From positions 62,001 to 126,000 of the forward strand of contig JBJMGT010000008.1 of assembly GCA_045807745.1 (NCBI GenBank): a stretch of 64,000 nt of DNA. Reading direction: 5' to 3'. Within the stretch, counting starts at the first letter, position 1; every line of letters begins with the position of its first letter. The notes under the pieces are model-generated. The model made no database searches. It was not told the DNA's origin and was given only the letters and a program-made list of their open reading frames with translations. The stretch is from QHXQ01 sp045807745 (lineage in GTDB: Bacteria > Acidobacteriota > Blastocatellia > Pyrinomonadales > Pyrinomonadaceae). A program made the translations under genes and the position numbers. Positions 17,672 to 25,692 of the stretch are shown here, piece by piece.

Positions 17672-17743
17672 CAGAACCGCCTGCGGTAGCGGGCGGGTCG
17701 AGCTAACGCCACTATGACCCGCCCGCTATCGCAGGCGGTTCTG
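17672..17743. repeat. 28-bp inverted repeat hairpin
   Basis: Arms 17672-17699 and 17716-17743 are complementary over 28 bp with a single G-T type mismatch and a 16-base loop. It lies downstream of the membrane-hydrolase-like gene. No T-run follows, so it looks more like a REP-type element than a simple terminator. Confidence 0.8.
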
Positions 17744-17917
17744 ACTTGATCTTCCTTCGCACATTGCAAACACGTATTGCGAAATGCTTGATCATAGCTG
17801 CTCACAAATGATTTTGCTGGGCGCTCAGTTGGCGTAAACGACGCGCCATTAGTACGTCGCCGCTTCCGCCCACCTTTAGTTCAATTGCTGGCACAGGAAA
17901 TGTATGCTGGCCCTTTC

Positions 17918-18883
17918 ATGAAGATAATTATTCCCGGTGGCACTGGGCAGGTCGGCACGATGTTGGCGCGCGCGTTTCACGCGGGCGGGCACGAGGTCGT
18001 GGTGCTCAGTCGCAAGCCCGGCAGCGCGGCGTGGCGCGAGGTGGCTTGGGATGCGGAGACATTGACCGATTGGGCGGCGGAATTAGACGGGGCGGATGCG
18101 GTCATCAATCTGGCCGGGCGGAGCGTGAACTGTCGTTACAATGCGGAGAACCGGCGCGTCATCAAAGCGTCGCGCGTGAACTCGACGCGCGTGGTGGGCG
18201 CGGCCATTGCTAAGTGCGCCCGCCCGCCGCGCGTCTGGTTGCAGGCGAGCACCGCCGCCATCTACGCTCATCGCTACGACGCGCCGAATGATGAAGCCAC
18301 AGGGATCATCGGCGGCGCAGAGCCAAACGCGCCCGACACTTGGCGCTTTAGTCTGGACGTGGCCACGGCTTGGGAGCGCGCGCTGGACGAAGCGCAGACG
18401 CCGCACACGCGCAAAGTGAAACTGCGAACGGCCATCGTCATGAGTCCCGACCGTGGCGGCCCGTTCGACATCCTGCTCAAGCTGGTGCGCTGCGGTCTCG
18501 GCGGGCGCGCTGGGAAGGGTCGGCAGTACGTCTCTTGGATTCATGATCAGGATTTTGTGCGCGCCGTCGGCTGGCTCATCGAGCATGAAGAGATAACAGG
18601 CGCAATCAATCTCGCCGCGCCGACGCCTTTGCCCAATGAAGAGTTTATGCGTGACCTGCGGGCGGCGTGGGGTGCATGGTTCGGGTTGGCGGCGACGGAA
18701 TGGATGTTGGAGTTGGGCGCACGCGTGCTTGGGACTGAGACGGAGTTGATCCTGAAAAGCCGGCGCGTGATTCCGGGCCGGCTGTTGCAAGCAGGCTTTA
18801 CCTTCCAGTTCCCCACTTGGCCTGAGGCTGCGCGCGACCTGTGCCGCCGCTGGCGTGCTGGCCAAGATGGGGCGCGTACATGA
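17918..18883 (+). CDS. TIGR01777-family NAD-dependent epimerase/dehydratase-like protein
   Basis: 321 residues. ATG 17918 opens MKIIIPGGTGQVGTMLARAF, the standard N-terminus of this atypical SDR family with a GGTGxxG nucleotide-binding loop; short in-frame codons upstream are not needed. Further marks are DADAVINLAGRSV-like sequence (GADAVINLAGRSVNCRY), VWLQASTAAIYA, and WIHDQDFVRAVGWLIEHEEI. Substrate unknown. Related proteins are linked to cell division inhibition (SulA-like naming) without firm evidence. Confidence 0.88.
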   Translation: MKIIIPGGTGQVGTMLARAFHAGGHEVVVLSRKPGSAAWREVAWDAETLTDWAAELDGADAVINLAGRSVNCRYNAENRRVIKASRVNSTRVVGAAIAKCARPPRVWLQASTAAIYAHRYDAPNDEATGIIGGAEPNAPDTWRFSLDVATAWERALDEAQTPHTRKVKLRTAIVMSPDRGGPFDILLKLVRCGLGGRAGKGRQYVSWIHDQDFVRAVGWLIEHEEITGAINLAAPTPLPNEEFMRDLRAAWGAWFGLAATEWMLELGARVLGTETELILKSRRVIPGRLLQAGFTFQFPTWPEAARDLCRRWRAGQDGART

Positions 18884-18972
18884 TAGCAACGAAGCGCGCG
18901 GCCAGAGCGTGTTTAGGCAAAGGCTGCCAGCCCGTTGCAAAGTGGCACTCATGCAGTTGCTGTAAGTGGCGC

Positions 18973-19000
18973 TTGAGTGCCGTGCCCTGCGTATTATAAT
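18973..19000 (+). promoter_or_regulatory. Promoter upstream of YfiT-type DinB gene
   Basis: TTGAGT at 18973-18978 and a perfect TATAAT at 18995-19000, separated by 16 bases. Transcription would start near 19007, about 40 bases before the ATG with its AAAGGAG site. Confidence 0.6.
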
Positions 19001-19045
19001 TGGCGGGTAAAAGCATTTCAGGCGCAAAGCATTAAAGGAGACGAG

Positions 19046-19573
19046 ATGACTGACCCACGCTACCCCATCGGCCAGTTTCAAATGACGAGTGAACAGATAA
19101 CTGAAGACGAGCGCGCGGAGTTTATCGCGCAACTCGCGGCCTTGCCTGAGCGGCTGCGCGCGGCCGTCGCGGGCCTGAACGAAGAACAACTTGAGACGCC
19201 GTACCGCGAAGGCGGCTGGACTCTGCGCCAACTGGTGCATCACGTGGCCGACAGCCACATGAACGGTTATGTGCGCGCCAAGCTGGCGCTCACGGAGGAT
19301 GTGCCGGCGATCAGAACTTACGACGAGGCGCGCTGGGCCGAGTTGGCCGACACGCAGTTGACGCCGGTAGAAACGTCGCTCGATCTGCTCACTGCGCTGC
19401 ACGAGCGTTGGGCGGCGCTATTCCGCGCGCTCACACCGGCTGAGCGCGCGCGCACATTCCAGCATCCGGACTGGGGCATGGTCTCGCTCGACAAACAACT
19501 CGCGCTCTACGCCTGGCACAGTCGCCACCACACCGCGCACGCCACCACCTTGCGCGCGCGCATGGGTTGGTGA
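19046..19573 (+). CDS. YfiT/DinB-type putative metal-dependent hydrolase
   Basis: 175 residues; ATG 19046 follows AAAGGAG. The N-terminus DPRYPIGQF is characteristic of the YfiT branch (bacillithiol-S-transferase-like) of DinB proteins. The nickel/zinc-binding histidines are in LVHHVADSH and in YAWHSRHHTAHATTL. Expected fold: four-helix bundle, cytoplasmic. Since bacillithiol or another thiol cofactor is not known for this organism, the natural substrate is uncertain. Confidence 0.88.
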   Translation: MTDPRYPIGQFQMTSEQITEDERAEFIAQLAALPERLRAAVAGLNEEQLETPYREGGWTLRQLVHHVADSHMNGYVRAKLALTEDVPAIRTYDEARWAELADTQLTPVETSLDLLTALHERWAALFRALTPAERARTFQHPDWGMVSLDKQLALYAWHSRHHTAHATTLRARMGW

Positions 19574-19674
19574 GCAGCAAGGTTCAGGCTGAACGGGAAG
19601 ATGCGGCGCGCGCCCTTTCGCCGCCTTGTCGTTCGGGCTACAATGTTTTTGTATTCCGTACCGAAGTTTGGCGG

Positions 19675-19680
19675 TATAAT
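19675..19680 (+). promoter_or_regulatory. Candidate -10 upstream of the two-TM/pYEATS pair
   Basis: TATAAT about 105 bases before the two-TM gene. TTGTAT at 19649-19654 could be a -35 but the spacing of 20 is poor. Confidence 0.3.
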
Positions 19681-19784
19681 TTCCCGCGCATGATGCGGCA
19701 GCCTTCAGTTGGTAGAGAGCAAGGGAGGGCATGGCAAGGAAACTTATCAAGCGCAGCATAGACTAAACATTCAGGAGCGAGCCA

Positions 19785-20366
19785 ATGAACGCATTCCTCA
19801 CTTTCGTCGAAACCCACCAGATTAGCATTCTGTTATTGCTGCTCTCCCTCTTGGTCTTGACGCTGATGACACACTGGCTGGCGTGGGCTTTCGCCTACGG
19901 CCGGTTCCGCAATGTGCCGCCGGCCCCGACGGATCGCAAGCAGGATTTGCGTTTTGTGCTGTCGGACGCTGCTGTTAAGATCATCAATGACTTTCGGCAC
20001 TTGCTGGCCCTGCTCATCATTCTGATCTTTGCCTTCGCGCTCATCTTTTCGCTGATCCACTGGCGGGGGAGCATCACGGAGATGAAGGATGCGCTGCAAG
20101 CCGTGGTCTCTGCGTTTGGCGGGCTGGTCGGCTCGATTATCGGTTATTATTTTGGGGTCGCGGCGACAAAAGCGGGCGCGGCGGGTGGGGCGAGCGGTGG
20201 TTCCGCCGGGGCCTCGACAAATGTAGGCGAGTCACAGCCGGCCGGTGCGGCCGGGGGGCCAATGGGCGCGGCAGGTGTCCCGCCGATCACGCCGGCTCCG
20301 CCGCCACCTGATAACGTGCTTAGCCCGCTCGCGCCACTAATCACGTCGCCCCCAGAGCCGATTTAA
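19785..20366 (+). CDS. Two-TM protein with Gly/Pro-rich tail, partner of pYEATS gene
   Basis: 193 residues; AGGAG precedes ATG 19785. The order is: membrane segment at about 12-35 (ISILLLLLSLLVLTLMTHWL), a soluble stretch, a second segment at about 70-88 (LLALLIILIFAFALIFSLIH) and a helix with a glycine-rich face (VSAFGGLVGSIIGYYFGV). A low-complexity Gly/Ala then Pro tail follows. It lies 26 bases before a probable prokaryotic YEATS gene. Published surveys report pYEATS domains fused to or beside membrane segments, so this looks like the membrane half of a split version. That link is inference. Confidence 0.6.
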   Translation: MNAFLTFVETHQISILLLLLSLLVLTLMTHWLAWAFAYGRFRNVPPAPTDRKQDLRFVLSDAAVKIINDFRHLLALLIILIFAFALIFSLIHWRGSITEMKDALQAVVSAFGGLVGSIIGYYFGVAATKAGAAGGASGGSAGASTNVGESQPAGAAGGPMGAAGVPPITPAPPPPDNVLSPLAPLITSPPEPI

Positions 20367-20392
20367 GTTAACCTTCGCAGAAGGACGGACTA

Positions 20393-20803
20393 ATGGAAAC
20401 AGAATTCGACGTACAGGTGATAGATACCTGCTTCGACCCGAATCAGCCGCCGAGCGCTGGGGCAAAGCCTAAGGTCTACGTCAAGGTAGTCGACGGCAAG
20501 CCGCTCTATAAGGTCTGGCTTTATTTGACGGGCCGAGATTTGCCTTATGTGGAGAGCGTGACATACAAGCTGCATCCGGAGCTTTTTCCGCCGGAGCGCA
20601 CTGTCTACCGCGAGCTAACTAATCCGAACTGCCAGTACATCATCTGGACACCCGGCTTCTTTCCCATCCACACGATCATTCGCGACAAATCAGGGCGGAT
20701 TTATGAGGCGGTGCACGAAATGATGTATGGCAAAGAGCTAAATCCGGATTTGATCGAGTATGAGCGCGTCGAGGATGAGTCCCGTTTCATGCGCACTAGG
20801 TAG
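20393..20803 (+). CDS. Probable prokaryotic YEATS (pYEATS) domain protein
   Basis: 136 residues; AAGGA precedes the ATG. The core LYKVWLYLTGRDLPYVESVT followed by YKLHPELFPPERTVYREL matches the pYEATS pattern: a small immunoglobulin-like beta fold with V-x-Y-x-LHP-x-F-P-x-x-R. The later strand WTPGFFPIHTIIRDKSG sits where the family usually has GWGEF. pYEATS domains are thought to be recognition or adaptor modules in bacterial conflict and signalling systems. No enzymatic residues are expected. With the upstream two-TM gene it may form a membrane-tethered sensor. I assigned the domain by eye. Confidence 0.65.
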   Translation: METEFDVQVIDTCFDPNQPPSAGAKPKVYVKVVDGKPLYKVWLYLTGRDLPYVESVTYKLHPELFPPERTVYRELTNPNCQYIIWTPGFFPIHTIIRDKSGRIYEAVHEMMYGKELNPDLIEYERVEDESRFMRTR

Positions 20804-20824
20804 GCGGCGCGGGCGTGGGCGCGC

Positions 20825-21967
20825 TCAGTCAGCGAAGGCTACGCTCAACTCGCGCAACTGCGCGGAGTCGCTTTTATCGCCTTGCACCGACGCCTCGCGA
20901 TGGACGGGCCGGTAGAGTATGTCGCGCTGTTGCGGCACAAAACCCGCCTCGCGGATCAGGTAGCGCAGCATCCGCTCGTCGGCCTCGTTATGCGCGCCCG
21001 CGGCCGAGACGACGTTCTCCTCGATCATGATCGATCCCATATCGTTCGCGCCAAACCGCAGCGCGACCTGACCGAGTCTTAACCCTTGCGTCAGCCAAGA
21101 CGACTGAAAGTTCTCAATGTTATCAAGAAAGAGCCGCGAGACCGCGAGCATCTTCAGATAATCCATGCCGGTTGGTTCATCCTTGATGCGGCGACCAAGT
21201 GCCGTGTGCTCGCGTTGAAACGTCCACGGGATGAAAGCGGTGAAACCGCCGGTCTCGTCTTGCAGATCGCGGATGCGCTGCAAGTGGCGGACGCGGTGTT
21301 CAAGGCGGTCGCCGATGCCGAACATCATCGTCGCCGTCGAGCGCAAGCCCACGCGATGCACGGCGCGCATCACCGCGAGCCACTCGTCGGTCGTACACTT
21401 GGTCGAGACGCGCTTGCGCACCTCGTCGTCCAGAATCTCCCCGCCGCCGCCGGGCAGTGAATACAAGCCCGCCGCTTTCAAGCGCGTCAGCACGTCTTCA
21501 TAAGAGAGCTTGGAGATTAGATGGATGTTATGAATCTCCGGCGGCGAGAAGCAATGCAGTTGCACCGTCGGATATTTCGCATGCAGTGTGCGCAGCAAAT
21601 CCTCGTACCACTCGATGCCGAAGTCTGGATGCAAGCCCCCTTGCATCAAGATGCCCGTGCCGCCGAGCGCAATGGTCTCGTCGATCTTCTGACAAATCTC
21701 TTCGACCGTGCGGACATATGTGTCCGGCTTGCCGGGTCGGCGGTAGAACGCGCAGAAGGTGCAAACGACGTTGCAGACGTTCGTGTAGTTGATGTTGCGG
21801 TCGATGATATAGGTGACGACATCGTCCCCATGCCAACGCTTACGCACCTCGTCGGCGGCGACGCCGATGCGCGCGATGTCGTGCGACGCTAATAGGGCCG
21901 CGCAGTCATCCGTCGTCAAACGCTCGCCCGCTAATGCGCGGTCAAGAATCGGTTGGATATTTTCCAT
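20825..21967 (-). CDS. mqnC: Dehypoxanthine futalosine cyclase (MqnC), radical SAM
   Basis: 380 residues starting MENIQPILDRALAG at 21967; the in-frame codons upstream (to 22018) are not needed. The radical-SAM cluster motif is CNVVCTFC (CX3CX2C). GGTGILMQGGLHPDFGIEWY and PGGGGEILDDEVR are typical MqnC/MqnE segments, and the length fits MqnC. The enzyme cyclises dehypoxanthine futalosine in the futalosine menaquinone pathway. It lies downstream of mqnA on the same strand, with a 212-base gap that holds a hairpin repeat. Confidence 0.92.
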   Translation of the reverse strand: MENIQPILDRALAGERLTTDDCAALLASHDIARIGVAADEVRKRWHGDDVVTYIIDRNINYTNVCNVVCTFCAFYRRPGKPDTYVRTVEEICQKIDETIALGGTGILMQGGLHPDFGIEWYEDLLRTLHAKYPTVQLHCFSPPEIHNIHLISKLSYEDVLTRLKAAGLYSLPGGGGEILDDEVRKRVSTKCTTDEWLAVMRAVHRVGLRSTATMMFGIGDRLEHRVRHLQRIRDLQDETGGFTAFIPWTFQREHTALGRRIKDEPTGMDYLKMLAVSRLFLDNIENFQSSWLTQGLRLGQVALRFGANDMGSIMIEENVVSAAGAHNEADERMLRYLIREAGFVPQQRDILYRPVHREASVQGDKSDSAQLRELSVAFAD

Positions 21968-22098
21968 AACACTCAACTTAAATTCGCATTCTGCCAGCGC
22001 CGCGCCCACAGTCACCAAGGTTAATTGGCAAGGCGCAGATGATCAGCTTACGTTGCAAATTATACGCCGAAGCGGGTGATAACACATACGATAAGAAG

Positions 22099-22167
22099 TC
22101 TCACGCAAAGGCGCAAAGACGCAAAGAGAAGCATCTGATCTTTTTGCGCTCTTGTCTTTGCGTGAGA
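22099..22167. repeat. CGCAAAG-family hairpin repeat between mqnA and mqnC
   Basis: Terminal arms TCTCACGCAAAG (22099-22110) and CTTTGCGTGAGA (22156-22167) are exact inverted complements. Inner CGCAAAG units pair imperfectly. The same terminal 12-mer is found at both ends of the element at 27359-27437. Confidence 0.85.
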
Positions 22168-22179
22168 TTTCCTATGTCA

Positions 22180-23022
22180 CTACTTAAGCCAATGCAAGGG
22201 GCGCGCGGCGGGCGCGAGACCGTGTTTGTGCGCAAGCTGGAAGTAAAGCTCAAGCCCGGCGCGCATCTCTGCATTCAGCGTGAAGCAGAGATTGTCGTGC
22301 AGATATGAACGCAACTCCGCACGCGGCAAGCCCAGTTCGCGCTCATACTGCGCAACGATCTCCTCCGTGTGCGCGAGGCCTTCGTCGCGCGCCGCGGCGA
22401 AATCGAGCCGCCGCACAGCCGGCGCGGATGGGGCATGTGCCAGCCACAACGCGAACACGAAACCCAGCCCCGTGTGCTCGCGCCACAGGGCCGCGAGGTC
22501 GTGCACGTACAACCCCGCGCGCGCAAACGTCATGGCCGGATCGCCGATGATCAGCGCGGCGTCATGTTCCCGGAGCATCGCGGGCACGTCCGGGCGCGCG
22601 GGCACGGTGCGCGGTGTGCTGCCAAAAAATTCGCGGAAGATGATAGCGACAAGCGCCGCCGACGTGCGCGACGACTCGTCAAGCGCAATCGTGCGGACGA
22701 CGCGCAGATCATCGTAGCGCGTCACGAGCACGACGCTGCGCACGGCCGTGTGTGCGCCCACGCACGCGTCCGAGACGACCAAGACCTCCGGCAGCCGTTG
22801 ATACTCGATGACCGGTACGAGCGCCGCCTCGACCGCGCCCCGCGCCAACAGGTCGGCGCAACGGGCCGGCGCGGCATCAGTGATCAACTGCACCTCGCCC
22901 GCGCGCGGCCCGCGCACAAAGCTCCAGATGAGCGGCGCAGTGTTCAAATAACTCGACGCGCTGACGCGCGGCAACTCTCTCTGTCCGCTGCTGCTGATGA
23001 GCCTCGCCCCTTTCATCGACAT
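22180..23022 (-). CDS. mqnA: Chorismate dehydratase (MqnA), futalosine pathway
   Basis: About 280 residues from ATG 23022; a second ATG two codons later is equally possible and no strong ribosome-binding site decides. MqnA makes 3-enolpyruvyl-benzoate from chorismate, the first step of the futalosine menaquinone route, and has a periplasmic-binding-protein-like fold. Seen: RVSASSYLNTAPLIW, then APARCADLLARG, LVPVIEYQRLP, the serine-rich IALDESSRTSAAL, and GLGFVFALWLAH. The product feeds the pathway completed in part by the downstream MqnC. Confidence 0.88.
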   Translation of the reverse strand: MSMKGARLISSSGQRELPRVSASSYLNTAPLIWSFVRGPRAGEVQLITDAAPARCADLLARGAVEAALVPVIEYQRLPEVLVVSDACVGAHTAVRSVVLVTRYDDLRVVRTIALDESSRTSAALVAIIFREFFGSTPRTVPARPDVPAMLREHDAALIIGDPAMTFARAGLYVHDLAALWREHTGLGFVFALWLAHAPSAPAVRRLDFAAARDEGLAHTEEIVAQYERELGLPRAELRSYLHDNLCFTLNAEMRAGLELYFQLAHKHGLAPAARPLHWLK

Positions 23023-23150
23023 CAACACTCGGCCGTTAAGCTGCAAACAAACCAACGCCCGATGCTAACGCACCACGATCACACTCGCAAGCCAACTCTT
23101 AAGCGCGCGCCGGCCAAGCCCGTTGACAGCCACGCCAAGCTCAAGTAAAA

Positions 23151-23222
23151 CAGTGACGAGTGACAAGTGACAAGCAAAACAGCTTGTCTTAACTCGCCAC
23201 TCGTCACTCGTCACTCGTCACT
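23151..23222. repeat. Inverted pair of GTGACGA heptamer repeats
   Basis: Left arm 23151-23174 repeats (A)GTGACGA/GTGACAA units; right arm 23183-23222 repeats the complement (TCGTCAC-type) with a period of seven. The pair lies in the divergent gap between mqnA and the cyclase-family gene. Confidence 0.85.
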
Positions 23223-23230
23223 GCTTTTAT

Positions 23231-23881
23231 ATGTCTTTTCTCGACATCAGCGTGCCCATTGCGCCGGGCGCGACGCCGGTCTATCCGGGCGATCCGGGCA
23301 TCGAGATCGACGCGTGGGCGGCGCTCGCGCGCGGCGACGCGGCGAACGTCTCTATGCTGCATTTCGGCGCGCACACCGCGACGCACGTAGACGCGCCCGC
23401 GCACTTCATCGCCGATGCGCCGACCGTCGCCGCCATGTCGCTCGACGCACTCATCGGGCCGGTCGCTGTCGTTGAAATCGCGGGCGACGTACAAGCGATT
23501 GAGGCTGAGCATATCGCGGCCCATGTGCCGGCGGACGCAGTGCGCGTGCTCTTTAAGACGCGCAACTCGGCTTTCTGGGCCGAGCCTGCGCCGCGCACGT
23601 TTCGCACAGACTTCACCTACCTCACGCCCGGCGGCGCGCAGGCGCTCGTCGCGCGGGGCGTGCGGCTCGTCGGCATCGATTATCTATCTATCGAGCAGTT
23701 CAAGTCGAAAACTTTTGAGACGCACATGACGCTGCTTGCGCGCGGCGTCGTCATCGTTGAAGGACTCGATCTGCGGGCCGCCGCGGGCGGTCGTTATGAA
23801 CTAATCTGTCTGCCGCTCAAGCTCGCGGGCGGCAGCGGCGACGGTGCACCCGCGCGGGCGGTCTTAAGAACATTGGCTTGA
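23231..23881 (+). CDS. Cyclase-family (kynurenine-formamidase-like) metal hydrolase
   Basis: 216 residues. The metal-binding motif of the cyclase/KynB family is recognisable as GAHTATHVDAPAHF, with Ala replacing the usual Gly in HTGTH. GIDYLSIEQF and LLARGVVIVEGLDL are other family blocks. Members hydrolyse N-formylkynurenine or related amides or lactones; substrate not assigned here. It starts nine bases after a heptamer repeat. Its stop overlaps the ATG of the next short frame (TGATG), suggesting coupling. Confidence 0.82.
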   Translation: MSFLDISVPIAPGATPVYPGDPGIEIDAWAALARGDAANVSMLHFGAHTATHVDAPAHFIADAPTVAAMSLDALIGPVAVVEIAGDVQAIEAEHIAAHVPADAVRVLFKTRNSAFWAEPAPRTFRTDFTYLTPGGAQALVARGVRLVGIDYLSIEQFKSKTFETHMTLLARGVVIVEGLDLRAAAGGRYELICLPLKLAGGSGDGAPARAVLRTLA

Positions 23882-24204
23882 TGAACAAGGCGGCGCAAAA
23901 ACGGCGCGCGTTTGCTCTGGCGCGGGCGCGCATGCGCGAGCACACGATCCCTGAATTGATCGAGCTGCTGGCGAGCACAAGCTTGCACACGCGTTTCCTC
24001 GCGGAGATGTGTCTGCGCGACGCGACCAACACGTGACTCAGCTTTCAGCCTGCCGGGTCGCAGGCAGCACGCACGCGCGCCATTGCAGAGTGGCAGGAGT
24101 GGTGGCACGCGCACCGAACAAGCTCTAAAAAACGATGGCGCAAACAAACAAGCGAACAGACAGACAAGGCGGCGGTGGCGTGCGCGCCGATGAACGCGAT
24201 TTGA
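23881..24204 (+). pseudogene. Short HEAT-like ORF interrupted by in-frame TGA
   Basis: ATG 23881 overlaps the previous stop. The frame encodes 51 residues (ending FLAEMCLRDATNT) and meets TGA at 24034-24036. The same frame then continues as LSFQPAGSQAARTRAIAEWQ and ends in an EWWHAHR segment, with the next stop at 24202. The joined product resembles the end of HEAT-type bacterial proteins, which often finish with a G-F-x-P block and W-x-x-WW. A TGG-to-TGA change would explain it. The tail overlaps the start of the alkyltransferase-like gene at 24135. It may be a nonsense-mutated gene, a real 51-residue peptide or a sequencing error. Confidence 0.5.
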
Positions 24205-24563
24205 TCGCGCAGCCCGGCTACAACGAGCGCGTCTATGAGATCGTGCGGCGCATTCCGGCCGGGCACGTGATGACTTATGGACAGATCGCGGACATGCTCG
24301 GCGCAGGCTACACGCCGCGCACCGTCGGCTTCGTCATGCACGCAGCACCGGACGGTGTGCCGTGGCAGCGCGTCATCAATGCGCAGGGTGCTTGCTCAAC
24401 GGGGCGCGTGCTGCTACCGCACAACGTCCAACAGAGTCTGCTCGAAGCCGAAGGCATCACCTTCGACGCGCGCGGGCGTTGCGACCTCAAGCGCCACCGT
24501 TGGGTACCCGAAGAAGCGCGCGGCGCAGAGCAACAAGACGAACAAGGCAGCTTGTTCTCGTAA
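24135..24563 (+). CDS. Alkyltransferase-like protein (MGMT fold, Trp for active Cys)
   Basis: 142 residues. The MGMT DNA-binding fold is clear: RRIPAGHVMTYGQIADMLG, then TPRTVGFVMHA and VPWQRVINAQG. In true O6-methylguanine methyltransferases the last motif is PCHRV with an acceptor Cys. Here Trp takes that place, which defines alkyltransferase-like proteins. These bind alkylated guanine without repairing it and hand it to nucleotide excision repair. The N-terminal 20 residues are Lys/Gly-rich and the C-terminus is acidic. The TAA stop lies inside a CGTAAAT heptamer repeat. Confidence 0.88.
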   Translation: MAQTNKRTDRQGGGGVRADERDLIAQPGYNERVYEIVRRIPAGHVMTYGQIADMLGAGYTPRTVGFVMHAAPDGVPWQRVINAQGACSTGRVLLPHNVQQSLLEAEGITFDARGRCDLKRHRWVPEEARGAEQQDEQGSLFS

Positions 24564-24647
24564 ATCGTGAATCGTAAATCATGAACAGAAAAGGCAATTC
24601 ATCTGTTCATGATTAACGATACACATTCACCATTCACCATTCACTAA
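24559..24647. repeat. Inverted pair of CGTGAAT/CGTAAAT heptamer repeats
   Basis: Left arm about 24559-24590 carries CGTAAAT and CGTGAAT units; right arm 24602-24647 carries ATTCACC and related complements. It separates the alkyltransferase-like gene from the YbjQ-like gene and contains the former's stop codon. Confidence 0.8.
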
Positions 24648-24652
24648 TCTAT

Positions 24653-25066
24653 ATGAACAACGATCCCCTTGAACGACGCGCACCGTATGCGGTGAGCGAG
24701 CCGCGTTACAGTGTCAGCCCGCAGATGGTGACGACGGCGTTCGAGCTGCCGGGCTTTCGCGTGCGGCAGAATCTCGGCGTTGTGCGCGGCATCGTCGTCC
24801 GCTCGCGCAACGTGTTCGTCAACATCGGTGCGGCCTTCCAGACACTTGTCGGCGGCAATATCAGCGCTTGGTCGCGCCTGTGCGAGCAAGCGCGCGCCGA
24901 AGCCTTCGAGATCATGATCCAGCACGCCACTGAGATCGGGGCGAACGCCATCATCGGCGCGCGCTACGATGCGACCGAGATCAGCAGCGGCGTGACGGAA
25001 GTGCTCGCCTACGGCACGGCGGTCATCGTCGATCCCGTCAACGCGGGCGACATGTATCAGTCGTGA
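24653..25066 (+). CDS. YbjQ/UPF0145 family heavy-metal-binding-like protein
   Basis: 137 residues. The UPF0145 pattern is clear: an N-terminal strand (TTAFELPGFRV), GVVRGIVVRSRNVFVNIGA, then the helix ARAEAFEIMIQHATEIGANA followed by IIGARYDATEI and AYGTAVIV. The fold is a small alpha/beta oligomer of unknown role, once called heavy-metal-binding. Cytoplasmic. Its stop overlaps the start of the thioesterase gene (GTGA), so the two are probably translated together. Confidence 0.85.
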   Translation: MNNDPLERRAPYAVSEPRYSVSPQMVTTAFELPGFRVRQNLGVVRGIVVRSRNVFVNIGAAFQTLVGGNISAWSRLCEQARAEAFEIMIQHATEIGANAIIGARYDATEISSGVTEVLAYGTAVIVDPVNAGDMYQS

Positions 25067-25485
25067 CGCCGACGCCGCTGACGACCGAAGAGTCTGCGCA
25101 TCTGCGGGCCGCCTTCGCGCAAGTTGCTTACGCTCATCTGCTCGGGCTGGAGTTGACCGCGACCGAACGCGGCGCGGCCGTGCTGTCGCTTGTCGTGCGG
25201 CCTGAACTAACGCGCATGGAAGGTATCATGCACGGCGGCGCGCTCGCGTCGCTCGTCGACACCGCAGCCGCGTTTGCCGTCCTCTCGCTGCTCGCGCCGA
25301 CAGAGCAGACCGTCACCGTCGATCTCACGCTCCACTTCCTGCGCCCGGTCAGCGCGGGCCGGGTCGCGGCGCACGCACGCGTCTTGCGCGCCGGCCGCCG
25401 CCTCGTCACCGTCGCCATCGAAGTCAGAGATGACGCGCAAGAACTCGTGGCCACGGCCCTGACGACCTATGCCGTCCGGCGCTAA
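25063..25485 (+). CDS. PaaI-type hotdog thioesterase
   Basis: 140 residues from GTG 25063, overlapping the preceding stop by four bases. The hotdog core and active-site motif GIMHGGALASLVDTAAAFA are typical of PaaI/YbgC-like acyl-CoA thioesterases; TVTVDLTLHFLRPVSAGRV is the next conserved strand pair. It probably hydrolyses an acyl- or aryl-CoA. Cytoplasmic tetramer expected. Substrate not assigned. Confidence 0.88.
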   Translation: MTPTPLTTEESAHLRAAFAQVAYAHLLGLELTATERGAAVLSLVVRPELTRMEGIMHGGALASLVDTAAAFAVLSLLAPTEQTVTVDLTLHFLRPVSAGRVAAHARVLRAGRRLVTVAIEVRDDAQELVATALTTYAVRR

Positions 25486-25692
25486 ACCATTTAATTATCA
25501 GGAATAAGCTCGCCCGCTGGCGTTTGCGCCCGGCGCGCGTCGGCGCGCCGAAAAATCTCCAAGTTTTTATTGGACAATTCCGCGCTCAGGTGCAAAAATA
25601 AATTTGCGCTTGTCACGACCGCGCGTGACAAGGTCATCCCCGACATCTCACTTCACAGGGCTTCCCCGCCCCTTGGTTGCACCAGCTTTTCG

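Noticed and set aside
18083..19402. 439-residue minus-strand frame
   Set aside because: It spans two recognisable plus-strand genes and the promoter between them, with no recognisable protein sequence.
24034..24036. Selenocysteine codon
   Set aside because: No selenoprotein family match at this site, and no supporting hairpin or Sec genes were identified; nonsense mutation is simpler.
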